The notes beneath the pieces were generated by a model. It was not told the origin of the DNA. It was given only the letters and a program-made list of their open reading frames with translations, and made no database searches. Of a DNA stretch of 64,000 nucleotides, positions 27,176 to 36,004 are shown piece by piece (positions within the stretch are counted from its first letter, which is position 1; each line of letters starts with the position of its first letter). Source of the DNA: Alphaproteobacteria bacterium (GTDB lineage: Bacteria > Pseudomonadota > Alphaproteobacteria > Geminicoccales > Geminicoccaceae); the NCBI GenBank assembly GCA_026990035.1, contig JALSIM010000004.1, positions 39,966 to 103,965 on the forward strand, in the 5' to 3' direction. The position numbers and the translations under genes are program-made.

Positions 27176-28802
27176 GGTCACGGGGCTGGCCCCGCTCTTC
27201 GAGCTCGGTCCGGACCCGACCGAATACCGCCGCCTCGAGATCGCGGGCGTGCGGTGTCAACGGCTGGGCGACCGCGATTTCCTGATCGTGCCGCCGGAGG
27301 TGTTGACCCGGCTCGCCGCCGAGGCCTTCTTCGACGTCCATCACCTCTTCCGCGCCTCCCATCTCCGGCAGCTCCGGAACATCCTCGAGGATCCCGAAGC
27401 AGCCCCGAGCGACCGCTTCGTGGCGCTGGAGCTGCTCAAGAACGCGGTGATTTCGGCGGCCCGCGAATTCCCGAGCTGCCAGGACACCGGCACCGCCATC
27501 GTCGTCGCCAAGAAGGGCCAGCGGGTGCTCACCGATGGCGATGACGCGGCGGCACTGGCGCGGGGCATCGCCGACACCTATCGGACGCGCAATCTCCGCT
27601 ATTCGCAGCTCGCCCCGCTCTCCATGTTCGAGGAGAAGAACACCGGCACCAACCTGCCGGCGCAGATCGAGATCGAGGCGGTGCCGGGCGCGGAATACAG
27701 GTTCCTGTTCATCGCCAAGGGCGGTGGCTCGGCCAACAAGACCTTCCTCCATCAGCAGACGCCGCGGCTGCTCGATCCCGAGCGGCTGATGGCCTTTCTC
27801 GAGGAGGAAGTGGCGAAGATCGGCACCACCGCCTGCCCGCCCTACCATCTGGCGATCGTCGTCGGCGGCCTGTCGGCGGAACAGACCCTGAAGACGGTCA
27901 AGCTCGCGAGCTGCCGCTGGCTCGACGATCTGCCCACCAGCGGCAGCCCCCACGGCCGCGCCTTCCGCGATCTCGCGCTCGAGGAGAAGGTGCTGGAGAT
28001 GACCCGCACCCTCGGCATCGGCGCCCAGTTCGGCGGCAAGTACTACTGCCACGACGTGCGGGTGATCCGCCTGCCGCGGCACGGCGCCTCGCTGCCGATC
28101 GGCATCGGCGTCTCCTGTTCGGCCGACCGCCAGGTGAAGGCGAAGATCACCGCCGAAGGGGTCTTCCTCGAGCGGCTGGAGACCGATCCCGCGCAATATC
28201 TGCCGGATATCGAGGTGGATATCGGCGAAGCGGTGCCGATCGATCTGACCCGGCCGATGGAGGAGATCCGGGCCGCCCTCTCGAAGCTGCCGGTGGGCGC
28301 GCCGGTGCTGCTTTCGGGCCCGATGATCGTCGCCCGCGATCTCGCCCACAAGCGCATCGCCGAGATCCTGAAGACGGGCGGCGAGATGCCGGACTATTTC
28401 AGGAATCACCCGATCTATTACGCGGGGCCGGCCAAGACCCCCGAGGGCCGCGCTTCGGGCTCCTTCGGCCCCACCACCGCGGCACGGATGGATCCCTATG
28501 TGCCGGAGTTCCAAGCCCTCGGCGGCTCCCTGGTGACCCTCGCCAAGGGCAACCGCACCCGCCAGGTGCTGGAGGCCTGCAAGAAATACGGGGGGTTCTA
28601 TCTGGCCACCATCGGCGGCGCCGCGGCGCGGGTCGGGCGCGACATGATCACCAGGGTCGAGGTGCTCGACTTCCCCGAATTCGGCATGGAGGCGGTCTGG
28701 CGCATCGAGGTCCGCGACATGCCCGCCTTCGTCGTCTTCGACGACAAGGGCAACGATTTCTGGAGCAGCCGGGTGAAAAGGCGCCCGGCGCAACGGGCCT
28801 GA
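27156..28802 (+). CDS. Class I fumarate hydratase (iron-sulfur)
   Basis: Class I fumarases hydrate fumarate to malate with a [4Fe-4S] cluster; some also act on mesaconate. In this 548-residue protein Cys108 ([10 protein letters not shown]), Cys227 ([14 protein letters not shown]) and Cys321 ([12 protein letters not shown]) match the three cluster cysteines of Escherichia coli FumA at a constant offset of three. [30 protein letters not shown] and the C-terminal GNDFWS lie where expected. The overlap with the SDR gene suggests a shared transcript, unusual for a plain TCA enzyme. Confidence 0.95.
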   Translation: MVDAASEVTGLAPLFELGPDPTEYRRLEIAGVRCQRLGDRDFLIVPPEVLTRLAAEAFFDVHHLFRASHLRQLRNILEDPEAAPSDRFVALELLKNAVISAAREFPSCQDTGTAIVVAKKGQRVLTDGDDAAALARGIADTYRTRNLRYSQLAPLSMFEEKNTGTNLPAQIEIEAVPGAEYRFLFIAKGGGSANKTFLHQQTPRLLDPERLMAFLEEEVAKIGTTACPPYHLAIVVGGLSAEQTLKTVKLASCRWLDDLPTSGSPHGRAFRDLALEEKVLEMTRTLGIGAQFGGKYYCHDVRVIRLPRHGASLPIGIGVSCSADRQVKAKITAEGVFLERLETDPAQYLPDIEVDIGEAVPIDLTRPMEEIRAALSKLPVGAPVLLSGPMIVARDLAHKRIAEILKTGGEMPDYFRNHPIYYAGPAKTPEGRASGSFGPTTAARMDPYVPEFQALGGSLVTLAKGNRTRQVLEACKKYGGFYLATIGGAAARVGRDMITRVEVLDFPEFGMEAVWRIEVRDMPAFVVFDDKGNDFWSSRVKRRPAQRA

Positions 28803-28806
28803 AACC

Positions 28807-29988
28807 TCAACCGGAAGCCCCGTCGAGGCTCCGGATCGCCGCCTCCACACCGCCCGGTGCGTGATCGATGCCGAAGCGCCGGAAGGCGAGCTCCAGCGCC
28901 GCCAGAGCACCGAGGATCATCGGCTCGTTGAGATCGCCCAGATGGCCGATCCGGATCATCCTGCCTTCGAAGGGCGGCAGCCCGCCGCCGAAGGCCACCG
29001 AAAGACGATCCCGGCAGAAGGCCCGGATCGCATCCGCGCCCGCCTCTTCGGGAAGACGCAGGGCGGTGACCGCATCGCAACGCTCGGCCGGCTCGCGGGC
29101 GTGAAACGCGACCGTGCCCGCCTCGCTCCAGCGGGCGACCGCAGCGCGCACCGCATCCGCCAGCCGGCGGTGGCGCGCCAGCACCTGGTCGAGCCCCTCC
29201 TCGAACAGCATGTCGAGGGCTTCCCTGAGCCCGTACATCATCTGCACGGGCGGGGTGCCGTTGAACCATTGGTAGCTCTCGGGCCCGCGGCGGATGCGCC
29301 AGTCCCAGTAGCGACGCGGCGCCCCGCCCTTTTCGGCGCGCTCCGCGGCACGCGGCCCGACGGCGAGGAAGCCGAGTCCGGGCGGCATCATCAGCCCCTT
29401 CTGCGAGGCGGCAACCGCCAGATCGACGCCCCAGCGGTCCATCCGCAGCTCGCACACCGCCAGGGATGCCACCGCATCGACCAGCAGCAGGGCCGGATGC
29501 CCGGTGGCGTCGATGGCCCGGCGGATGGCCGGAATGTCGTTGACGATCCCGGTCGAGGTCTCGATCTGGACCACCATCACCGCCCGGATGCGCCGCTCCC
29601 GGTCGGCCTCCAGAGCGGCGGCGACGGCCGCGGGGTCGACCGCCCGCCGCAGATCCCCCCCGACCGTCACCACCTCGGCGCCGATCGCCTCGGCGACCAT
29701 CCGCCAGCCGCGGGCGAAGCGTCCGGAATCGGCGACCAGCACCGTCTCGCCGGGAGCGACGAGGTTGGCCAGAGCCGCCTCCCAGACGCCGTGGCCGAGG
29801 GCGACGAAGGCGAACACCTCGCCCGTGGTGCCGAAGACGGTGCGCAGATCGTCGATCGCCGAGCGGGCGAGTTCGACGAACTCCGGGCCGGCGAAATCGG
29901 TGGCCGGCCGGCTCATGGCCCGCAGCACCCGCTCCGGCACGTTGCTCGGCCCCGGCAACTGCACGAATTCCCTTCCCCTGCGGATCAT
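28807..29988 (-). CDS. Serine-glyoxylate / alanine-glyoxylate-type aminotransferase
   Basis: This class V PLP enzyme probably aminates glyoxylate to glycine, or acts on a related 2-oxo acid. The 393-residue protein has LPGPSNVPERVLRAMSRPATDF at the N-terminus. VQIETSTGIVNDI, LLVDAVASLAVCELRMDRWGVD and the PLP-binding Lys197 in AASQKGLMMPPGLGF follow. C-terminal RIGHLGDLNEPMILGALAALE is typical of this group. The ATG at 29988 follows a GGGGGAGGGG site. It converges on fumarase with 4 bases between stops and diverges from the heat-shock gene. Confidence 0.87.
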   Translation of the reverse strand: MIRRGREFVQLPGPSNVPERVLRAMSRPATDFAGPEFVELARSAIDDLRTVFGTTGEVFAFVALGHGVWEAALANLVAPGETVLVADSGRFARGWRMVAEAIGAEVVTVGGDLRRAVDPAAVAAALEADRERRIRAVMVVQIETSTGIVNDIPAIRRAIDATGHPALLLVDAVASLAVCELRMDRWGVDLAVAASQKGLMMPPGLGFLAVGPRAAERAEKGGAPRRYWDWRIRRGPESYQWFNGTPPVQMMYGLREALDMLFEEGLDQVLARHRRLADAVRAAVARWSEAGTVAFHAREPAERCDAVTALRLPEEAGADAIRAFCRDRLSVAFGGGLPPFEGRMIRIGHLGDLNEPMILGALAALELAFRRFGIDHAPGGVEAAIRSLDGASG

Positions 29989-30036
29989 CGCCCCTCCCCC
30001 GCAACTCCACGACGGCCCGGCAATCTCGACGCGGGG

Positions 30037-30063
30037 CTTGAATCCGTCAACCACGCTCCCCAC
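30037..30063 (+). promoter_or_regulatory. Candidate sigma32 (RpoH) heat-shock promoter
   Basis: CTTGAA (30037-30042), a 15-base spacer and CCCCAC (30058-30063) match the RpoH consensus CTTGAA/CCCCAT very closely. The predicted start is near 30070, leaving a leader of nearly 100 bases before the Hsp20 ATG. That is long for this genome and fits an RNA thermometer. Confidence 0.7.
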
Positions 30064-30069
30064 CTGTGC

Positions 30070-30167
30070 AATGTCGGGTGCCACAGGGGCCCGACGCCCG
30101 GAAATCCGTACATCGCTGTCGGGTCGTGGACAGGCGGCGATGTTCGTCGCTCAATGGAGGACAGAGG
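30070..30167 (+). promoter_or_regulatory. Candidate ROSE-type RNA thermometer in the hsp20 leader
   Basis: The leader holds TCGCT (30147-30151), matching the ROSE UYGCU element. It sits one 6-base loop away from AGGA (30158-30161) inside the GGAGGA ribosome site, and a flanking G-C pair extends the stem. This is the arrangement that hides the ribosome site in ROSE thermometers of alphaproteobacterial small heat-shock genes. An upstream GTCGGG/CCCGAC pair could form a 5' hairpin. Structure is inferred by eye. Confidence 0.5.
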
Positions 30168-30596
30168 ATGCGCAATTTCGATCTCACGCCGCTGATGCGT
30201 TCCACCATCGGCTTCGATCAACTCGACAAGCTGTTCGATGCGGCCTTCCGCGAGACCACGCGGGACACCTCCTATCCGCCCTACAACATCGTCAAGCTGG
30301 ACCAGGACAAGTACCGCATCACCATGGCGGTGGCCGGCTTCGCCGAGGAGGATCTGGACATCACCGTCCAGGACAACGTGCTGATCGTCAAAGGTCAGAT
30401 CAAGAACCGCGACGAAGGGGTGGAGTATCTCCACCGCGGCATCGCCCAGCGCGCCTTCGAGCACCGTTTCCAGCTCGCCGATCATGTGCGGGTGGTGGGC
30501 GCGAGCCTCGAAAACGGTCTCCTGAACATCGACCTCGAACGGGTCGTTCCGGAACAGTCGCGACCGCGCAAGATCGCCATCAAGGCGAGCGCCTGA
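30168..30596 (+). CDS. Small heat-shock protein of the Hsp20/IbpA family
   Basis: This ATP-independent holdase binds unfolding proteins in the cytosol. The 142-residue protein has an N-terminal IbpA-like segment (RSTIGFDQLDKLFDAAFRE). The alpha-crystallin domain covers residues 35-130, with PPYNIVKLDQDKYRITMAVAGF, VQDNVLIVKGQ, YLHRGIAQRAFEHRFQLADHV and NGLLNIDLERVVPE. The C-terminal RKIAIKASA includes the I-x-I motif that docks neighbouring subunits. It has its own sigma32-like promoter, ROSE-like leader and terminator, so it is a single heat-induced gene. Confidence 0.93.
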   Translation: MRNFDLTPLMRSTIGFDQLDKLFDAAFRETTRDTSYPPYNIVKLDQDKYRITMAVAGFAEEDLDITVQDNVLIVKGQIKNRDEGVEYLHRGIAQRAFEHRFQLADHVRVVGASLENGLLNIDLERVVPEQSRPRKIAIKASA

Positions 30597-30602
30597 ACCT
30601 CG

Positions 30603-30626
30603 GGGCCGGCCATGGGCCGGCCCTTT
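30603..30626 (+). terminator. Rho-independent terminator after hsp20
   Basis: Perfect 9-base arms GGGCCGGCC and GGCCGGCCC enclose a 3-base loop and are followed by TTTCGCATT. The stem starts 7 bases after the hsp20 stop. Confidence 0.7.
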
Positions 30627-30677
30627 CGCATTGGCGGGCGGCTTGCTCCGCCCGCCGCCCCGCGATAGACCATCGCC

Positions 30678-31481
30678 ATGACCCACGACCCCGCCATTCC
30701 CGTCATCGGCGTCACCTGCTGCCGCAAGCCGGCGGAATTCGGCACCGTCCACCAGGTGGGCGACAAATACGTCGATTCGGTGGTTCTCGGCGCCGGGGCG
30801 ATGCCGCTGCTGATCCCGGCGCTGGGCGAGAGGCTGGCCCTCGATCCGCTGCTCGAGCGGCTCGACGGGGTGCTGGTCACCGGCAGTCCTTCCAATGTCG
30901 AGCCGCACCATTACGGCGGGCCGCCGGCCCGCGAGGGCAATCTCGCCGATCCGGCGCGTGATGCCACGACGTTGCCCCTCATACGCCGCGTGATCGAGCT
31001 CGGAATCCCGCTGCTCGCGATCTGCCGCGGCATCCAGGAACTCAATGTCGCCCTCGGCGGCACCCTCCATCAGCATGTGCACGAGCTGCCCGGCCGCCGC
31101 GACCATCGCTCCGACAAGAGCAAACCCCATGCCGAGCGCTACGAGCCGGTGCACCGCATCCAGCTCACCCCCGGCGGGGAGCTCCAGCGGATCTTCGAGG
31201 GTGCCGAGAGCATCCCGGTCAACTCGCTCCACGCCCAGGGGATCGACCGGCTGGCGGAGCGGCTCGCCGTCGAGGCGGTGGCCGAGGACGGCACCATCGA
31301 GGCGGTGCGGGTGCGCGATGCCCGGGCCTTCGCTCTGGGAGTCCAGTGGCATCCCGAATGGCGGGTTCTGGACAATCCCTGGTCACGCCGGCTCTACGCC
31401 GCCTTCGGCACGGCGGCGCGGGAACGGGCGGCAGCGAGGTGGAGGCATGGAAGCCCTGCACACCTTCCAGCGCTGGCTTGA
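30678..31481 (+). CDS. puuD: Gamma-glutamyl-gamma-aminobutyrate hydrolase-like class I amidotransferase
   Basis: PuuD-type enzymes release glutamate from gamma-glutamyl-GABA in putrescine breakdown. The 267-residue protein has a class I glutamine-amidotransferase fold: VLVTGSPSNVEPHHYGG, the nucleophile Cys116 in LLAICRGIQELNVALGGTLHQ, VNSLHAQG, and ALGVQWHPEW with the catalytic His. The symbol is by family and context: the next genes encode a glutamine synthetase-like ligase and a diamine-type aminotransferase. It overlaps the next gene by 35 bases. Confidence 0.88.
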   Translation: MTHDPAIPVIGVTCCRKPAEFGTVHQVGDKYVDSVVLGAGAMPLLIPALGERLALDPLLERLDGVLVTGSPSNVEPHHYGGPPAREGNLADPARDATTLPLIRRVIELGIPLLAICRGIQELNVALGGTLHQHVHELPGRRDHRSDKSKPHAERYEPVHRIQLTPGGELQRIFEGAESIPVNSLHAQGIDRLAERLAVEAVAEDGTIEAVRVRDARAFALGVQWHPEWRVLDNPWSRRLYAAFGTAARERAAARWRHGSPAHLPALA

Positions 31482-32793
31482 GGAGCAGCGGATCACCGAG
31501 GTCGAGTGCATCATCGCCGACATCAACGGCGTGGCACGCGGCAAGATCCTGCCGGGATACAAGTTCCTGACCTCGGTCCGCGACGATACCCTGCGGCTGC
31601 CGGAAAGCATCTTCGTCCAGACCATCACCGGCGAAGATCCGGAGGAAGGGATCATCGATCCCGTCGACCGCGACGTGCGTCTCCACCCCGATCCCGCCTC
31701 GATCCGCCTCGTGCCCTGGTACGAGGAACCCACCGCCCAGGTGATCGCCGACAGCGTTCATCACGACGGCGCTCCGGTGACCATCTCGGTGCGCCACGTG
31801 CTGCGGCGGGTCCTCGCGCTCTACGCGGAACGCGGCTGGCGGCCGGTGGTGGCGCCGGAACTCGAATTCTTCCTGACCAAGGTCAACACCGATCCCGACT
31901 ATCCGCTGGAGCCGCCGATCGGCCGCTCGCGCCGGCCGGAAACCGCCCGCCAGAGTTTCGGCATCGACGCGGTCAACGAATTCGATCCGGTGTTCGAGGA
32001 TGTCTACGACTGGTGCGAAGCCCAGAACATCGACATCGACACCCTGAACCACGAGGCCGGCGCCGCCCAGATGGAGATCAACTTCAACCACGGCGATCCG
32101 CTGGAGCTGGCCGATCAGGCCTTCCTGTTCAAGCGCACCGTCCGCCAGGCGGCCCTCAAGCACGGCATCTACGCCACCTTCATGGCCAAGCCCATCGCCA
32201 GCGAGCCGGGCAGCGCCATGCACATCCACGTCAGCCTCTACGAGGGCGAGCGCAATCTGTTCGCCGGCGAGCGGGAGGAACCCTTCTCGCCGCTCTTCCT
32301 CCACTTCATCGGCGGTCTGCAGAAATACCTACCGCCGGCGATGCTGCTGTTCGCTCCCAACGTCAATTCCTACCGGCGTCTGCGGCGCTACTCGACGGCC
32401 CCCATCAACGTCCACTGGGGCATCGAGAACCGCACCGTTGGATTGCGGGTGCCGGATGCCAAGCCCTTCTCGCGCCGGGTGGAGAACCGGGTGGCGGGGG
32501 CCGATGCCAATCCCTATCTCGCCATCGCCGCCACCCTGGCCTGCGGCTGGCTGGGGATCGAGCAGGAGCTCGAACCCAGTGATCCCATCAAGGGGAGCGC
32601 CTACCGCCTCGCCCAGACCCTGCCCCAGCAGATGCCGGAGGCGATGCGCAAGCTGGCCACCTGCCCGCCCCTCAAGGAAGTGCTGGGCGAGGAATTCGTG
32701 GCCGTGCTATTGGCCGTCAAGCAGACCGAGCACGACGCCTATCAGCGGGTCATCAGCTCCTGGGAACGCGAGCACCTGCTGCTCAACGTCTGA
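31447..32793 (+). CDS. Glutamine synthetase-family ligase (gamma-glutamyl-amine synthetase type)
   Basis: PuuA-like enzymes ligate glutamate to an amine such as putrescine with ATP. The 448-residue protein shows the GS beta-grasp domain with CIIADINGVARGKILP. The catalytic domain has VVAPELEFFL, NHEAGAAQMEINFNHGDPL, FMAKPIASEPGSAMHIHVSL and FAPNVNSYRR, then INVHWGIENRTVGLRVP and RVENRVAGADANPYLAIAA. The short N-terminal domain and lack of the adenylylation loop separate it from GlnA. With puuD and an aminotransferase it forms a gamma-glutamylation route; the amine is not fixed by sequence. Confidence 0.88.
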   Translation: MEALHTFQRWLEEQRITEVECIIADINGVARGKILPGYKFLTSVRDDTLRLPESIFVQTITGEDPEEGIIDPVDRDVRLHPDPASIRLVPWYEEPTAQVIADSVHHDGAPVTISVRHVLRRVLALYAERGWRPVVAPELEFFLTKVNTDPDYPLEPPIGRSRRPETARQSFGIDAVNEFDPVFEDVYDWCEAQNIDIDTLNHEAGAAQMEINFNHGDPLELADQAFLFKRTVRQAALKHGIYATFMAKPIASEPGSAMHIHVSLYEGERNLFAGEREEPFSPLFLHFIGGLQKYLPPAMLLFAPNVNSYRRLRRYSTAPINVHWGIENRTVGLRVPDAKPFSRRVENRVAGADANPYLAIAATLACGWLGIEQELEPSDPIKGSAYRLAQTLPQQMPEAMRKLATCPPLKEVLGEEFVAVLLAVKQTEHDAYQRVISSWEREHLLLNV

Positions 32794-32833
32794 GGACGTC
32801 CGAGGCGACGGGCCATCGCGGAAAGAGGGCTTC

Positions 32834-34207
32834 ATGGGGCAGCACGAGCCGGTCGATGCGCGCAGACTGCGCGAACTCGACATCCGGCACCATCTCCATC
32901 CCTTCACCACCTTCGCCGAGCTGGCGAAGACCGGCAGCCGCATCATCACCGGCGCCGAGGGCTGCCATCTCCGGGACGCCGAAGGCAACCGCATCCTCGA
33001 CGGCATGGCCGGCCTGTGGTGCGTCAATGTCGGCTACGGCCGCGAACGGCTGGCCCGGGTGGCCTTCGAGCAGATGCGCGAATTGCCCTACTACAACACC
33101 TTCTTCCAGACGGCGACACCGCCGGCGATCGAGCTCGCCGCCGAACTCGCCCGGCTCCTGCCCGAAGGGATCGACCGCATCTTCTACGCGAGCTCGGGCT
33201 CGGAGGCCAACGACACCATCGTCAAGACCATCTGGTACTACTGGAACCTGATGGGACGGCCGGAGAAGAAGACCATCATCTCCCGCACCCTCGCCTATCA
33301 CGGCGTGGGTCTCGGCTCCGGCAGCCTCACCGGCATGGCCTTCATGCACGAGCCCTTCGATCTGCCGCTGCCGCGCTTCGTCCATATCGGCGATCCCTAC
33401 TGGTTCGCCGAGGGCGGCGATCTGGACCCCGAGGAATTCGGGCGGGTGGCGGCGGGATGGCTGGAGGAGAAGATCCTGGAGATCGGCCCCGACAAGGTGG
33501 CGGCCTTCGTCGGCGAGCCGGTGCAGGGTGCCGGCGGCGTCATCGTTCCGCCGCCGACCTACTGGCCGGAAATCCAGCGCATCTGCCGCCAATACGACAT
33601 CCTCCTGGTGGCCGACGAGGTGATCTGCGGCTTCGGCCGCACCGGCCGGACCTGGGGCTCGGAGACCTTCGGCATCGAACCCGACATGGTGGCCATGGCC
33701 AAGGGTCTGTCCTCGGGCTACCAGCCGATCGCCGCCGTCGGCATCGGCCGCCGGGTGGGCGATGTGATCTTCGCCGCCGAGAAGGAATACGCCCACGGGG
33801 TGACCTATGCCGGCCATCCGGTGGCCTGCCGGGTGGCCCTCGAGAATCTGCGCATCATGCGCGAGGAGGGGCTGTTCGAGCGGGCGAGCGGGCCCGTCGG
33901 GCGCCATTTCGCCGAGCGTCTGGCCGAATTCCGGGACCATCCGCTCATCGGCGAGGTGCGTACTTGTGGTTTTCTCGCCGCCATGGAGATCGTCGAGGAC
34001 AAGGAAGCGCGGCGGCCGTATCCGCCCGACCGCAAGGTGGGTCTCGCCTGCCGCGAGATCAGCATCGCCAACGGTCTCGTCATGCGGGCCATCCGCGATG
34101 CCATGGTGCTGGCCCCGCCGCTCACCATCACCGAGACGGAGATCGACGAGATGGTGGACAAGGCCCGCCGCAGTTTCGACGAACTCGCCCGCCGCCTGGG
34201 GCGCTGA
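32834..34207 (+). CDS. Class III aminotransferase (putrescine/omega-amino type)
   Basis: This 457-residue PLP enzyme probably transaminates a terminal amine with pyruvate, as in SpuC-like putrescine-pyruvate aminotransferases. Motifs are LDGMAGLWCVNVGYGR, FYASSGSEANDTIVK, SRTLAYHGVGLGSGSLTG, and EPVQGAGGVIVPP. LLVADEVICGFGRTG carries PLP-binding Asp261, and AMAKGLSSGYQPI carries Lys290. HGVTYAGHPVACRVALENL follows. It lies 40 bases after the ligase gene. Other omega-amino acids are possible substrates. Confidence 0.9.
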   Translation: MGQHEPVDARRLRELDIRHHLHPFTTFAELAKTGSRIITGAEGCHLRDAEGNRILDGMAGLWCVNVGYGRERLARVAFEQMRELPYYNTFFQTATPPAIELAAELARLLPEGIDRIFYASSGSEANDTIVKTIWYYWNLMGRPEKKTIISRTLAYHGVGLGSGSLTGMAFMHEPFDLPLPRFVHIGDPYWFAEGGDLDPEEFGRVAAGWLEEKILEIGPDKVAAFVGEPVQGAGGVIVPPPTYWPEIQRICRQYDILLVADEVICGFGRTGRTWGSETFGIEPDMVAMAKGLSSGYQPIAAVGIGRRVGDVIFAAEKEYAHGVTYAGHPVACRVALENLRIMREEGLFERASGPVGRHFAERLAEFRDHPLIGEVRTCGFLAAMEIVEDKEARRPYPPDRKVGLACREISIANGLVMRAIRDAMVLAPPLTITETEIDEMVDKARRSFDELARRLGR

Positions 34208-34234
34208 GATCACGGGCGAGGTCGGGCGCGCGGG

Positions 34235-36004
34235 GTGACCACCGACCAGATCCTGCTGTTCGCCATCCTGGGGGCGGTGTTCGGGCTCCTGCTCTGGGGG
34301 CGCTGGCGCTACGATCTGGTCGCCTTCGCCGCCCTCACCGCGGCGGTGCTGCTGGGCGTGGTGCCCACCGACCGCGCCTTTTCCGGCTTCGGCCATCCGG
34401 CCACCGTGGTGGTGGCCCTGGTGCTGGTCATCAGCCGCGGCCTCGTGCAGTCGGGGGTGGTCGAGCTGATCGCCCGCCATCTGGTCGATCCCGAACGCCC
34501 GCTGGCGCGCCACATCGCCATCATGGCCGGCCTCGCCGCATCCCTTTCGGCGGTGATGAACAATGTGGCGGCCCTGGCGCTCTTGATGCCGCTCGATCTG
34601 GAAGCCGCCCGCCGGGCCGGCCGCCATCCGGGAACCACCCTGATGCCGCTCGCCTTCGCCTCCATTCTGGGCGGCATGATCACCCTCATCGGCACCCCGC
34701 CCAACATCGTCGTCGCCGCCTATCGCGAAACCGCCCTGGGAACACCTTTCGGCATGTTCGCCTTCGGCCCCGTGGGCCTCGCCGTCACCCTCCTCGGCCT
34801 CGCCTTCGTGGCCCTCGTGGGATGGCGCCTGATCCCCACCGGCGGACGCGAACGGGCGGCGCCCGAGGACGGCTTCGAGATCGGGGACTATCTGGCCGAG
34901 CTCCGCCTCGAGGAGGATTCGAAAGCTGCCGGAAACACGCCGGCCGAGCTCGCCGCCATCTTCGAGGAGGCCGATGCCGAGCCGGTGGCGGTCCTGCGGC
35001 GCGGTCGCAGACTGTCCCTGCGCAGCCGTCTCGAGCCCGGCGACATGCTCCTGGTGCAGGCCGGTCCCGAAGCGCTCGAACGGCTGATCGGGGCCCTCGG
35101 CCTCGAATATGCGGGCACCGGCGAGAAGGAAAAGCTGGCCGGGACCGAGGATCTCACCCTGATCGAGGCGGTGGTGCCGGAGGGCGCCCGCATCGTCGGC
35201 CGCAGCGCCCGCAGTCTCCGCCTGCTGGCCCGTCACGGGGTCGCGCTGGTCGGCGTTTCCCGTCAGGGCCGGAAATTGCGCCAGCACCTCCGCAACCTGA
35301 CGGTCCGGCCCGGTGACGTTCTCCTGCTTCTGGGGCCCGAGGAGCGCCTCGCCGAGGTCGCCGGCTGGCTCGGCTGCCTGCCGCTGGCCGACCGCGGCCT
35401 GACCGTGATCCGCCGCGAGCGGGCCGGCCTCGCCACCCTGCTCTTCGGCGGGGCCATCCTCCTGGCCGGCTTCGGTCTCGTCTATCTGCCGGTCGCCCTG
35501 GCAGCCACCGCCATCCTCATGGTCCTGTGCAGCATCGTGCCGCTCAGAAGCGTCTACGAATCGATCGAATGGCCGGTGATCGTGCTGCTGGGTGCGATGA
35601 TCCCCATCGGCGAGGCCTTGCAGAGCTCCGGCGGAACGGCCCTGATCGCCGGTTCGCTGGTCGAGATCACCGGCGGATGGTCGCCCCTTCTCGTGCTGGG
35701 GCTCTTGATGGTCGTCACCATGACCCTTTCCGATGTCATGAACAACACGGCCACGGCGGTGATCGCGGCGCCGATCGCGGTCGAGATCGCGGCCCGCCTC
35801 GGGACCAGCCCCGATCCCTTCCTGATGGCGGTGGCGGTGGGCGCCTCCTGCGCCTTCCTGACCCCCATCGGCCACAAGAACAACACCCTGATCATGGGAC
35901 CGGGCGGCTACCGTTTCGGTGATTACTGGCGGATGGGGCTGCCGCTGGAGATCCTGGTGCTGGCGGTCGCGGTGCCGATGATCGCCCTGGTCTGGCCCTT
36001 CTGA
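34235..36004 (+). CDS. SLC13/DASS-like carrier with TrkA_C domains
   Basis: This 589-residue membrane protein has about five helices (residues 5-200). A cytosolic region (about 205-395) holds two TrkA_C/RCK-like domains (LRSRLEPGDMLLVQAG and LRNLTVRPGDVLLLLGPEE). A second block of helices follows. The repeat signatures SAVMNNVAALALLMP / LIGTPPNIVVAAY and SDVMNNTATAVIAAP / FLTPIGHKNNTLIMGPGGY are the paired SNT-like hairpins of the DASS fold. The substrate is unknown; dicarboxylates or sulfate are typical. Start GTG. Its position after the amine module suggests uptake or export of a related acid. Confidence 0.86.
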   Translation: MTTDQILLFAILGAVFGLLLWGRWRYDLVAFAALTAAVLLGVVPTDRAFSGFGHPATVVVALVLVISRGLVQSGVVELIARHLVDPERPLARHIAIMAGLAASLSAVMNNVAALALLMPLDLEAARRAGRHPGTTLMPLAFASILGGMITLIGTPPNIVVAAYRETALGTPFGMFAFGPVGLAVTLLGLAFVALVGWRLIPTGGRERAAPEDGFEIGDYLAELRLEEDSKAAGNTPAELAAIFEEADAEPVAVLRRGRRLSLRSRLEPGDMLLVQAGPEALERLIGALGLEYAGTGEKEKLAGTEDLTLIEAVVPEGARIVGRSARSLRLLARHGVALVGVSRQGRKLRQHLRNLTVRPGDVLLLLGPEERLAEVAGWLGCLPLADRGLTVIRRERAGLATLLFGGAILLAGFGLVYLPVALAATAILMVLCSIVPLRSVYESIEWPVIVLLGAMIPIGEALQSSGGTALIAGSLVEITGGWSPLLVLGLLMVVTMTLSDVMNNTATAVIAAPIAVEIAARLGTSPDPFLMAVAVGASCAFLTPIGHKNNTLIMGPGGYRFGDYWRMGLPLEILVLAVAVPMIALVWPF

